From positions 35,001 through 99,000 of the forward strand of contig CATOSK010000003.1 of the NCBI GenBank assembly GCA_951812535.1: 64,000 nt of DNA, in the 5' to 3' direction. Shown here piece by piece: positions 55,305-63,258 of the stretch. The number at the start of each line of letters is the position of its first letter. Within the stretch, counting starts at the first letter, position 1. The notes beneath the pieces were generated by a model. The model was not told where the DNA came from. It worked only from the letters and a program-made list of their open reading frames with translations, and did no database searches. The translations under genes were made by a program, and so were the position numbers. Source of the DNA: an uncultured Dehalococcoidia bacterium (GTDB lineage Bacteria; Chloroflexota; Dehalococcoidia; Lucifugimonadales; UBA3495).

Positions 55305-55359
55305 CCGGGGTGTCTCTTTTCCCTGACAAGCTGGCCATAGGCTGGAAGGACTCCCGGCA

Positions 55360-55620
55360 ATGACAACCGCAACGGATGATTCCCGCCTCGGGATACTCGA
55401 AGGCCGGATAATTGAACAATCCGCTACGATAAGGCAACTCAGTGACCGGGTTGAAGCAGGATTGCGCGATGTGAACGAACGCATAGACTCCGGGTTGCTG
55501 GATGTCCGGCAGGAGTTGCGAGCCACCAACGCCCGCATCGACCGCATGTTCTTGGCCATCCTCGGTATCGGAGCGGCCCAGATAGCCCTGCTGATTACCC
55601 TCATTTTTCGCACCACTTGA
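55360..55620 (+). CDS. Small coiled-coil membrane protein inside the suf operon
   Basis: 86 residues. Positions 10-60 are heptad-like and charged (L-S-D-R-V-E-A-G-L-R-D-V-N-E-R-I-D-S-G-L-L-D-V-R). One C-terminal transmembrane helix follows (M-F-L-A-I-L-G-I-G-A-A-Q-I-A-L-L-I-T-L-I-F), ending R-T-T, so it is tail-anchored. It is like many short coiled-coil proteins of unknown function and is not a known suf component. It sits 55 bp after sufB and 33 bp before sufC on the same strand, so it is co-transcribed. Confidence 0.7.
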   Translation: MTTATDDSRLGILEGRIIEQSATIRQLSDRVEAGLRDVNERIDSGLLDVRQELRATNARIDRMFLAILGIGAAQIALLITLIFRTT

Positions 55621-55653
55621 CCAAGCCATCCCCACCGAGGCTATAACCACTCC

Positions 55654-56421
<768 letters not shown>

Positions 56422-56441
56422 CCGCCTCGCCTGAATAACCA

Positions 56442-57773
56442 ATGACAACGACACCCACCCGCTTTCCCCACTACACCGCTGCATTCGAAGCCCTGTCCGC
56501 CGATGACGGGCTGGCTTGGCTCGCCCCTCTGCGTCAACGCGCCTGGGACCGGTTTGGCGAGCTTGGGTTGCCCACCCAGCGCCGCGGCAATGAGAAATGG
56601 AAGTACACCGACATCCGCCGCATCGCCAACGTACCCTTCACCCATCCCCTGGACCTGGCGCCTGAGATTGAGCAGGACCGCCTGGCCTCCGCGCCTTCCG
56701 GCCCCGGGTGGACCGCGCTGGTATTCGTGGACGGACGTTTTTCCCCGTCACTTTCCTCCCCCCCACCCGCCGGATTCTACGCCGGTTCCATCGCCGGCGC
56801 CGAAACCGCCCAGGCATTGGTGGAAGAACACCTGGCGGGACAGGCATCCCCTGATGACGATGGCTTCGTGGCCCTGAATACCGCCTTCCTGCGGGACGGG
56901 GCGCTGGTCCACCTTCCCAGGAACGCCGAAGCTGCCGATCCGGTCAACCTGGTGTACATCACCACCGGCCGGGAGCAACCCCGCGTGACCCACCCCCGGA
57001 CCCTGGTGGTGGCCGAAAGCAACTCCCGCCTCAACCTGGTGGAGAGCTACGTCAGCCTCACCGGGGAGCGGTTCCTCACCAACGCCGTCACCGAAATCGT
57101 CGTCAAGGACAGCGCCTCGGTGAACCACCACCGCCTGCTCCTGGAGAGCGACCAGGCCTACCACGTCGGCGTCAGCCGGGTTGCCCAGGGACGGGACAGT
57201 TCCTTCACGTCCGCCTCCTTCGCCAAGGGAGCCGCCCTCGGGCGAAACGACTTCCAGGTGACACTGGACGGGCCGGGTTCCACCTGCACCCTGAACGGCC
57301 TGTACTTCACCACCGGCAACCAGCACATGGACAACTTCATCAACATTGACCACGTCCAGCCCAACTGCACCAGCCGCCTGCTCTACAAGGGCATCCTGGA
57401 CGGACATTCCCGCGCGGTCTTCGGAGGCAACGTAACGGTCCGCAAGGAAGCGCAGAAAACCGACGCCCAGCAGACCGACAAGAACCTGTTGCTTTCCCAT
57501 GAGGCCGAGGTGGACAGCAAGCCCAGCCTCCTCATCTACGCCGACGACGTCAAATGCGGCCACGGCGCCACCGCCGGACATATCGACGATGACACCCTCT
57601 TCTATATGCGCAGCCGGGGACTAGACGTGGCCACCGCGAGCCAGATCCTAATTCACGCCTTCGCCAGCGAAATCATCGAGGCCGTGGAGCTGGAACCGCT
57701 TCGGGATTTCCTCGACTCCCTCTTCATGGAGGCGATTCCCGACGCGACCCTGCCTCTTGGGAGGGCATCGTGA
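56442..57773 (+). CDS. sufD: Fe-S cluster assembly protein SufD
   Basis: SufB-related partner. It contains W-K-Y-T-D-I-R-R-I, the beta-helix segment with G-L-Y-F-T-T-G-N-Q-H-M-D-N-F and A-V-F-G-G-N-V-T-V-R-K-E-A-Q-K-T-D-A-Q-Q, then C-G-H-G-A-T-A-G-H-I-D and F-Y-M-R-S-R-G-L. It has 443 residues. The stop overlaps the sufS start by four bases. Confidence 0.95.
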   Translation: MTTTPTRFPHYTAAFEALSADDGLAWLAPLRQRAWDRFGELGLPTQRRGNEKWKYTDIRRIANVPFTHPLDLAPEIEQDRLASAPSGPGWTALVFVDGRFSPSLSSPPPAGFYAGSIAGAETAQALVEEHLAGQASPDDDGFVALNTAFLRDGALVHLPRNAEAADPVNLVYITTGREQPRVTHPRTLVVAESNSRLNLVESYVSLTGERFLTNAVTEIVVKDSASVNHHRLLLESDQAYHVGVSRVAQGRDSSFTSASFAKGAALGRNDFQVTLDGPGSTCTLNGLYFTTGNQHMDNFINIDHVQPNCTSRLLYKGILDGHSRAVFGGNVTVRKEAQKTDAQQTDKNLLLSHEAEVDSKPSLLIYADDVKCGHGATAGHIDDDTLFYMRSRGLDVATASQILIHAFASEIIEAVELEPLRDFLDSLFMEAIPDATLPLGRAS

Positions 57774-59005
57774 CCACTCCCAATAACCCTCTCGACATCG
57801 AAAAGCTGCGCCAGGACTTCCCGGTCCTCCACCAGGAAGTCAACGGACATCCCCTGGTCTACCTGGACAACGCGGCCACCAGCCAGAAACCCCAGTGCGT
57901 CATCGACGCGCTGGTCCACTACTACGCAACCGACAACTCCAACGTCCATCGCGGCGTCCACACCCTCAGCCAGCACGCCACCGACGACTACGAGGCCGCC
58001 CGCAGCAAAGTCCGCCGCTTCATCAACGCCGCCGAGGACCACGAGCTCATCTACGTACGCGGCACCACCGAGGCCATCAACCTCGTAGCCCAGACCTACG
58101 GCCGCCAGAACATCGGGGCCGGCGACGAGATCATCATCACCGGCATGGAGCACCACTCCAACATCGTCCCCTGGCAGATCCTCACCCAGGACACCGGGGC
58201 CGTCCTCCGGGTCATCCCCTTCAACGACAACGGCGAGCTGCTGCTGGACGAGTACGAAAAACTCCTTGGCCCCCGCACCAAGCTGGTATCCGTCGTTCAC
58301 CAGTCCAACGCCATGGGCACCATCAACCCCATGGAGGCCATCATCGAGCAGGCTCACGCCCGGGGAATCCCGGTACTGGTAGACGGCGCCCAGTCCATTC
58401 CCCACATACCCATCGACGTCCAGAAATTGGACTGCGACTTCTTCGCCTTCTCCGGACACAAGCTCTACGGTCCCACCGGCATCGGAATCCTCTACGGCAA
58501 GTCCGAACTCCTGGAGCAAATGCCCCCCTACCAGGCGGGCGGAGAGATGATCCGCTCCGTCACCTTCGAAAAGACCCTCTACAACATCCTGCCCCACAAG
58601 TTCGAGGCCGGCACGCCCAACATCGCCGGCAGCATTGGGCTGGGAGCAGCCATTGACTACGTTGAAGACGTCGGCATGGAGCGGATCGCTTCCTACGAAA
58701 AGGAGCTCCTGGACTACGGCACCGACCGGCTCACGCGCATCGAGGGTCTGCGGCTCATCGGCACCGCCAGGGAAAAGGGCGGCATCCTGTCCTTCACCCT
58801 GGGCGACATCCATCCCCACGACATCGGCACCATCCTGGACTCCCAGGGAATCGCCATCCGGACCGGCCACCACTGCGCCCAGCCGGTGATGCAGCGTTTC
58901 GCGATTCCCGCAACGGCCCGAGCCTCCCTCGCCTTCTACAACACCCGCGCCGAGATAGACACGCTCGTCGAGGGCATTGACCGGGTGCTCGAGGTCTTCA
59001 GCTAG
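57770..59005 (+). CDS. sufS: Cysteine desulfurase SufS
   Basis: PLP enzyme removing sulfur from cysteine. The Schiff-base lysine is K231 in F-S-G-H-K-L-Y-G-P-T-G-I-G, the persulfide cysteine C369 in R-T-G-H-H-C-A-Q-P, and V-L-V-D-G-A-Q-S-I-P-H lies between. It has 411 residues, group II (SufS/CsdA) with a short Cys loop. The start is GTG 57770, overlapping sufD (GTGA). Confidence 0.97.
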   Translation: MTTPNNPLDIEKLRQDFPVLHQEVNGHPLVYLDNAATSQKPQCVIDALVHYYATDNSNVHRGVHTLSQHATDDYEAARSKVRRFINAAEDHELIYVRGTTEAINLVAQTYGRQNIGAGDEIIITGMEHHSNIVPWQILTQDTGAVLRVIPFNDNGELLLDEYEKLLGPRTKLVSVVHQSNAMGTINPMEAIIEQAHARGIPVLVDGAQSIPHIPIDVQKLDCDFFAFSGHKLYGPTGIGILYGKSELLEQMPPYQAGGEMIRSVTFEKTLYNILPHKFEAGTPNIAGSIGLGAAIDYVEDVGMERIASYEKELLDYGTDRLTRIEGLRLIGTAREKGGILSFTLGDIHPHDIGTILDSQGIAIRTGHHCAQPVMQRFAIPATARASLAFYNTRAEIDTLVEGIDRVLEVFS

Positions 59006-59044
59006 GCAACATCACTTATTGCAACACCCGAAGGTTGAACGCAC

Positions 59045-59509
59045 ATGTCTGACCTTAGCGACCTTTACCAGGAAATCCTCCTGGAACACAACAGCAAGCC
59101 CCGCAACTTCCGCAAGCTGGACGACGCCACGGTATTCGCCGAGGGTTTCAACCCCCTCTGCGGCGACCAGTACACCGTCTACCTCAAGCTCGACCGGAAC
59201 GAATCCGGGGAGGACGTGGTCTCCGACATCAGTTTCCAGGGGGCCGGTTGCGCCATATCCAAGGCCTCCGGGTCCATGCTCACCAGCCAGGTCAAGGGCA
59301 TGACCCTGTCCGAAGCCGACGCCCTGTTCCACCAGTTCCACCGGATGCTGACCGAACCCGGCGCGGAGCTGGACTACGACCTGCTCGAAGACCTGGAAAT
59401 GCTCGCCGGCGTCGCCGAGTATCCCACTCGTATCAAGTGCGCCATTCTCATCTGGCACGCCCTCCGCGCCGCCATGGAAGGCAAGAACGACGTGGTGACC
59501 ACCGAGTAA
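59045..59509 (+). CDS. sufU: SufU-type sulfur-transfer/scaffold protein
   Basis: 154 residues. It starts L-Y-Q-E-I-L-L-E-H-N-S-K-P-R-N. Ligands are C39-G-D41 (P-L-C-G-D), C69 (G-A-G-C-A-I-S-K-A-S) and C132 (R-I-K-C-A-I-L). The insertion between the second and third Cys is longer than in IscU, as in zinc-binding SufU, which accepts sulfur from SufS. Its SufS partner is 39 bp upstream. Confidence 0.93.
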   Translation: MSDLSDLYQEILLEHNSKPRNFRKLDDATVFAEGFNPLCGDQYTVYLKLDRNESGEDVVSDISFQGAGCAISKASGSMLTSQVKGMTLSEADALFHQFHRMLTEPGAELDYDLLEDLEMLAGVAEYPTRIKCAILIWHALRAAMEGKNDVVTTE

Positions 59510-59565
59510 CCGGCCCAGGCACAACGCCGACCTACTGTACTGACCGGTCCGAGAACAGCCCTCTC

Positions 59566-60027
59566 ATGCCGCAGTTGCCCGACTTCCCCTTCGACAGCCT
59601 CTACGCCGACGCCATCATGGACCACTACCGCAACCCCCGCCATCGGGCGCCGGTGTTGGGCGGGAACATCCAGTCCCACCAGTTCAACCCCTTCTGCGGC
59701 GACGAGGTTACCTTGGACATCCGCCTGGACTCCCAGGGCCGCGTGGCCGAGGTCAGCTCCGTTTCCGACGGCTGCTCCATCATCCAGGCCTCCGCCTCCA
59801 TGATGGCCGACTCCATGCCCGGCAAGACCCTGGAACAGCTCAGGGGACTGTGCCAGCAGTTCCGCGGCATGATGCAGGGACAAACCCTGACGGACGAAAC
59901 ACTCGCCGGAATGGGGGACTTGCCCGCCCTCAGGGTCGTCCGGCAATACCCGGTCCGCATCAAGTGCGCCCTCCTTCCCTGGGTCGCCCTGGAAGAAGGC
60001 ATCAAGCAGGCCACCCCTGCCAACTAG
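59566..60027 (+). CDS. Second SufU/IscU-like protein
   Basis: 153 residues, paralogue of the preceding gene, with the same ligand plan: C44-G-D46 (P-F-C-G-D), C70 (S-D-G-C-S-I-I-Q-A-S) and C134 (R-I-K-C-A-L-L). It keeps all three cysteines and the Asp, so it should still bind metal or sulfur. It differs in the helix between the second and third Cys and has an extra cysteine in L-C-Q-Q-F-R. ATG 59566 has only a weak ribosome site. Last suf-operon gene. Confidence 0.88.
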   Translation: MPQLPDFPFDSLYADAIMDHYRNPRHRAPVLGGNIQSHQFNPFCGDEVTLDIRLDSQGRVAEVSSVSDGCSIIQASASMMADSMPGKTLEQLRGLCQQFRGMMQGQTLTDETLAGMGDLPALRVVRQYPVRIKCALLPWVALEEGIKQATPAN

Positions 60028-60072
60028 ACATCGGCCTGCCCTTGGGGAATGCCCGGGGAGGCATTAGCGTAC

Positions 60073-60357
60073 CTAAACCGGCTCCTTGTTTTCCAGCCAG
60101 GCGTACACCAACCGAACGTAATCTGCGAAAGTTAGCTCATCTCTGACCAATCGCGTTTCCTGACACAACGCGGGAAGTTCGTACTGGAATTGGTCGTACT
60201 CCTCCGCCATGATGCTGCCACTCGCGAGTCCTTCGTTGTAAGAAGCCAGCCAATTCCTTACCACGACTACAAGCTCTCTTGCGCTGCCGCTGTGAGACTT
60301 TACGCCCTGACCTGCAATATCCGAGACGAATACATCATCGTTGTTTCGTGTTGTCAT
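60073..60357 (-). CDS. Acidic helical protein of unknown function
   Basis: 94 residues from ATG 60357, beginning MTTRNNDDVFVSDIAGQGVK and containing A-R-E-L-V-V-V-V-R-N-W-L-A-S-Y, then Y-D-Q-F-Q-Y-E-L-P-A-L-C-Q-E-T-R and F-A-D-Y-V-R-L-V-Y-A-W-L-E. No signal or membrane segment. Unknown family. Its start lies inside the end of a 48-codon basic gene (23-bp overlap), so the two look like a coupled pair. Confidence 0.55.
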   Translation of the reverse strand: MTTRNNDDVFVSDIAGQGVKSHSGSARELVVVVRNWLASYNEGLASGSIMAEEYDQFQYELPALCQETRLVRDELTFADYVRLVYAWLENKEPV

Positions 60358-60481
60358 TCAGGTTTGCTTTTTTGGATCGACTCCGAGCTGCCGCCACCTT
60401 CTTGACCGCCCTGCGGGCCTCCTTCAGAGTAATGGCGCCTTTTGTCCTAAGGGGTGCCGGTCGTTGGCGTTTAGCGGGCAC
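60335..60481 (-). CDS. Small basic protein upstream of the 94-residue gene
   Basis: 48 residues from GTG 60481 to TGA 60335: MPAKRQRPAPLRTKGAITLK, then E-A-R-R-A-V-K-K-V-A-A-A-R-S-R-S-K-K-A-N. A strong AAGGAGGAG ribosome site ends five bases before the GTG. It overlaps the acidic downstream gene by 23 bp. A basic/acidic overlapping pair on its own suggests a toxin-antitoxin-like or regulator module, but I recognise neither protein. AGCAT-N6-ATGCT at 60515-60530 upstream could be its operator. Confidence 0.5.
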   Translation of the reverse strand: MPAKRQRPAPLRTKGAITLKEARRAVKKVAAARSRSKKANLNDNTKQR

Positions 60482-60605
60482 GGTTGCTCCTCCTTGTCCT
60501 TGCGCTTCACCAATAGCATGACATGATGCTGGCGCCGGGGGGCGGCACCGCCTCGAACGCGTACCTCCGGCAGCCCAGGCCCCGCCCGGGAAATCAGCTC
60601 GCCCC

Positions 60606-61598
60606 CTAAATCCCCAGACCAGCGTAGACCTCGGGATTGGCGCATGCCTCCAGCCGCTCCCCCCTCAGCCCGGCCAGCAGGTTCCGCACCGCCAGGAACA
60701 TCGTCTCCCGCCGCGTAGGGATGGCCGCGCTTCCCACGTGGGGAGTGATCACGATGTTGTCCAGGGTCAGCAGGGGGCTGTCTGCCGGCAATGGTTCGGG
60801 ATCGGTCACGTCCAGGCCCGCGGCGTAGATCCATCCCTCCTTCAGCGCGGTATACAGCGCCTGCGGGTCCACCACCGGCCCACGGGCGGCGTTGATCAGG
60901 ACCGCCGTGGCTTTCATCGCCCGCAGTTCCGCCTCCCCCATGAAGTGGCGGGTCTCCGGCGTCAGTGGAACGTGCAGCGAGACAAAGTCCGCCGCTGACA
61001 GGAGGGCGGAGAGGTCAGCGTACTCCAGTCCGTACTCTGCTTCCAGCTCCGGCTTGCGGGTGCGGGAGTAGTAGACAACCCGCATGTCGAACCCCCTGGC
61101 CCGCTTCACCATCTCCAGTCCGATCTCCCCCAGCCCGACGATCCCCAGCGTCGCCCCGTGAACGTCCACGCCCAGCCAGCCCAGCGGATGGAACGCCATT
61201 TGCCACTGTCCGTCCCGCACCCACCGTTCGCTCTCTCCCACCCGGCGGGCCGCGCACATCAGGAGGGCGAACGCCAGGTCTGCGGTACACTTGGCCAGGA
61301 CCCCGGGAGTGTTGCCCACCAGGATCCCCCGTCTCGTTGCCTCGGCGACGTCGATATGGTCCACCCCCACGCCCAGGTTGCTGACAACCTTCAATCCCGG
61401 AGCGGCCTCCATCGTTGGCCCGTCCATCCGGTCCATGATGTTGGTCAACACGCCCGCCCTGCCGGATAGCAGACTTCGGAAAGTATCCGGCGACGGAGGG
61501 TATTCATCCGGCCAAACCTCCACCTCGGCCCCTTCTTCCAGCATCTTCACGGCTTCGGGCAATATCTCCCGGGATACCAACACAGCGGGCTTGTCCAT
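60606..61598 (-). CDS. D-2-hydroxyacid dehydrogenase
   Basis: NAD(P)-dependent reductase of the glyoxylate/hydroxypyruvate/phosphoglycerate dehydrogenase group. The NAD site is L-G-I-V-G-L-G-E-I-G-L-E. Catalytic residues are Arg in L-I-N-A-A-R-G-P-V-V-D, Glu in D-V-T-D-P-E-P-L-P and His in I-T-P-H-V-G-S-A. It has 330 residues from ATG 61598, which has AGGGG just upstream. The substrate is not determined. Confidence 0.9.
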   Translation of the reverse strand: MDKPAVLVSREILPEAVKMLEEGAEVEVWPDEYPPSPDTFRSLLSGRAGVLTNIMDRMDGPTMEAAPGLKVVSNLGVGVDHIDVAEATRRGILVGNTPGVLAKCTADLAFALLMCAARRVGESERWVRDGQWQMAFHPLGWLGVDVHGATLGIVGLGEIGLEMVKRARGFDMRVVYYSRTRKPELEAEYGLEYADLSALLSAADFVSLHVPLTPETRHFMGEAELRAMKATAVLINAARGPVVDPQALYTALKEGWIYAAGLDVTDPEPLPADSPLLTLDNIVITPHVGSAAIPTRRETMFLAVRNLLAGLRGERLEACANPEVYAGLGI

Positions 61599-61715
61599 AG
61601 GCCCCTCCCTGTCGCCGGCCCGGGAATATCCATCGCGTAGCGCCCGGCCGGGTTTGCGCCATTTTATCCAACGCCCGGCCGGTTGCGCCACCGCGTTACC
61701 ACCAGTCGCTCCCGG

Positions 61716-61724
61716 TGCTATACT
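61716..61724 (+). promoter_or_regulatory. Extended -10 promoter of the cyclodeaminase-family gene
   Basis: TGCTATACT (TG-n-TATACT) at 61716-61724, with a weak TTACCA 17 bp upstream. Start of transcription near 61731, leader about 26 nt. Confidence 0.5.
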
Positions 61725-61756
61725 TGGCCGGAAATTTTCGCACCCTGGAGGAACCA

Positions 61757-62716
61757 ATGGCCCTGTTTTTGACCGAGCGCGAAGTCGTGGGACTGCTGCC
61801 CATGGACGAGTGCATCGAAGTGCTGGATGAAGCCTTTTCCCACGCGGGAGCGGGTCAGGTTGAAGTCAAGCCCCGCTCCCGCATCCGAATGCCCAACGGC
61901 TTCTTCCACTTCATGTCCGCATCCGACGAAGGGCACGGCGTGTTCGGCTACAAGGCCTACCCTTCCTTCGCCGGCCCAGCCGGAAGCAAGTTCCTCGTCA
62001 TGCTATATGACTTCGAGTCAGGGGAGCTTCTCGCCCTCATCGAGGCTGGCCGGCTCGGACAGATCCGCACCGGCGCCGCCTCCGGACTCGCCACCAGGTA
62101 CATGGCCCGCCAGGACGCTTCCACCGTCGCGGTCTTCGGTTCCGGGTTCCAGGCCCGCACCCAGTTGGAAGCCGTCTGCGCCGCCCGCGACATCAAGCAG
62201 GCCCGGGTGTACAGCCGCCGCGAGGAGCGCCGGGAGGAATTCGCCCGGCGCATGAGTGAGCAGCTCAACCTCAACGTTGAAGCCGTGGCAAGCCCCTCCG
62301 ACTGCGTGGCGGGTGCCGACGTCATCGTCACCATAACCTCCGCCCGCGACCCGGTATTTGCCGGGTCCGAACTCGCCCCGGGAGCCCACGTCAACGCCGC
62401 CGGAGGCAACCACTGGCAGCGCCGCGAGGTGGACGAGGACACTGTGACCCGCTCCAGCGTTATCGTCGTTGACAACCTGGACCAGGCCCGGGTGGAGTGT
62501 GGAGACCTCCTGTGGCTGGAGGCCCGGGGCAGCTTCCGCTGGGACATGGCCCACGAGCTTCAGGACGTGGTGGCTGGCCGCGTGGACGGGCGCCCTTCCC
62601 CCGACTCCGTCACCCTCTTCGAGTCCATGGGCGTCGCCCTCGAGGACATTGCCGCCGCCCAGCTGGTCTACCGTAAAGCCAGGGAACAGGGCATCGGCCA
62701 GGAACTTCCCTTCTGA
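61757..62716 (+). CDS. Ornithine cyclodeaminase / mu-crystallin family protein
   Basis: 319 residues. The substrate-side motif K-P-R-S-R-I-R-M-P comes before F-G-Y-K-A-Y-P; NAD binding is V-A-V-F-G-S-G-F-Q-A-R-T-Q-L-E-A, and G-A-H-V-N-A-A-G-G-N closes the site. The family includes ornithine cyclodeaminase, alanine dehydrogenase and ketimine reductase; the lack of clear cyclodeaminase-only residues makes an amino- or imino-acid reductase equally likely. ATG 61757 follows GGAGGAA. Confidence 0.88.
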   Translation: MALFLTEREVVGLLPMDECIEVLDEAFSHAGAGQVEVKPRSRIRMPNGFFHFMSASDEGHGVFGYKAYPSFAGPAGSKFLVMLYDFESGELLALIEAGRLGQIRTGAASGLATRYMARQDASTVAVFGSGFQARTQLEAVCAARDIKQARVYSRREERREEFARRMSEQLNLNVEAVASPSDCVAGADVIVTITSARDPVFAGSELAPGAHVNAAGGNHWQRREVDEDTVTRSSVIVVDNLDQARVECGDLLWLEARGSFRWDMAHELQDVVAGRVDGRPSPDSVTLFESMGVALEDIAAAQLVYRKAREQGIGQELPF

Positions 62717-62749
62717 CCCTGCCCCCTTCGCAAGTGGTGGGACAAGAAA

Positions 62750-62777
62750 GAAGGCCCCCGCATCAACGGGGGCCTTC
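62750..62777 (-). terminator. Stem-loop terminator, T-run on the minus side
   Basis: GAAGGCCCCCG (62750-62760), loop CATCAA, CGGGGGCCTTC (62767-62777): a perfect 11-bp stem. On the minus strand it is followed by TTTCTTGT, so it ends leftward transcripts from the small gene at 62968; it may also serve the rightward gene. Confidence 0.75.
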
Positions 62778-62800
62778 GCTGTTGGTAATGTCAGATCGGG

Positions 62801-62968
62801 TTAGATGACCCGGCCAACGAACCGGTGCTTTTCAGCCTCGCACAGTTCCCGGGACAGCCGTTCCTGTTCGGTCATTCCGGGACCTGCCAGCAAGTCATAA
62901 ACGTGGACGATCTGGTGTCCCAGCTTGGGCAGAACTCCCTTTTCTTCGGTTTGTACGCGTGTAGCCAA
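62801..62968 (-). CDS. Small protein of unknown function with its own promoter and terminator
   Basis: 55 residues from TTG 62968 to TAA 62801. It contains K-G-V-L-P-K-L-G-H-Q-I-V-H-V-Y-D-L-L-A-G-P-G, then M-T-E-Q-E-R-L-S-R-E-L-C-E-A-E-K-H-R-F. The amphipathic helix and natural composition suggest a real protein. There is no good Shine-Dalgarno before the TTG, and an internal ATG (residue 32) is the only ATG. It sits in a transcript that should run from about 63087 to 62742. Confidence 0.45.
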   Translation of the reverse strand: MATRVQTEEKGVLPKLGHQIVHVYDLLAGPGMTEQERLSRELCEAEKHRFVGRVI

Positions 62969-63093
62969 CGTAGGTTTCTGTCAACCCCCTGATAATATAT
63001 TGGTGTCGTCGCTCCCTCGTTTACCGCGCTCCCCGGATGGACGTCTACACCCGGTTATGTCGATAATGTAACTGAGGCAACATCACTGTATCC

Positions 63094-63122
63094 AATATAC
63101 TACTGCCTTAATATCGTGTCAA
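63094..63122 (-). promoter_or_regulatory. Strong leftward promoter
   Basis: Reading leftwards, TTGACA (63122-63117), a 17-bp spacer and TATATT (63099-63094), close to consensus, pointing into the small gene at 62968. Confidence 0.65.
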
Positions 63123-63258
63123 GGGATATTAGCAAGCTCTTAATATAAATAAAGCAAATATAACATCCGCCTCGTCGGCCGTGGGGGGAGGGGAAAGGGG
63201 TCTCTTCAGGAAAAGGGGGTTTGCAGGCCAACTGTCCCGCAGCCTGTTGGGGAAAGGG

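Larger units (their letters stand above)
62717..63258. other. Region with a small leftward transcription unit and an A/T-rich stretch
   Basis: 542 bp between the cyclodeaminase-family gene and the FAD oxidase. It contains the terminator 62750-62777, the 55-codon gene 62801-62968, a strong leftward promoter 63122-63094 and an A/T-rich stretch to about 63170 in an otherwise GC-rich sequence. Nothing else is recognised. Confidence 0.55.

Noticed and set aside
62713-62736. Possible third copy of the 25-bp block shared by 12384 and 48433
   Set aside because: About 19 of 24 bases match but mostly as C-runs, it overlaps the end of a coding region and no phased heptamers follow.
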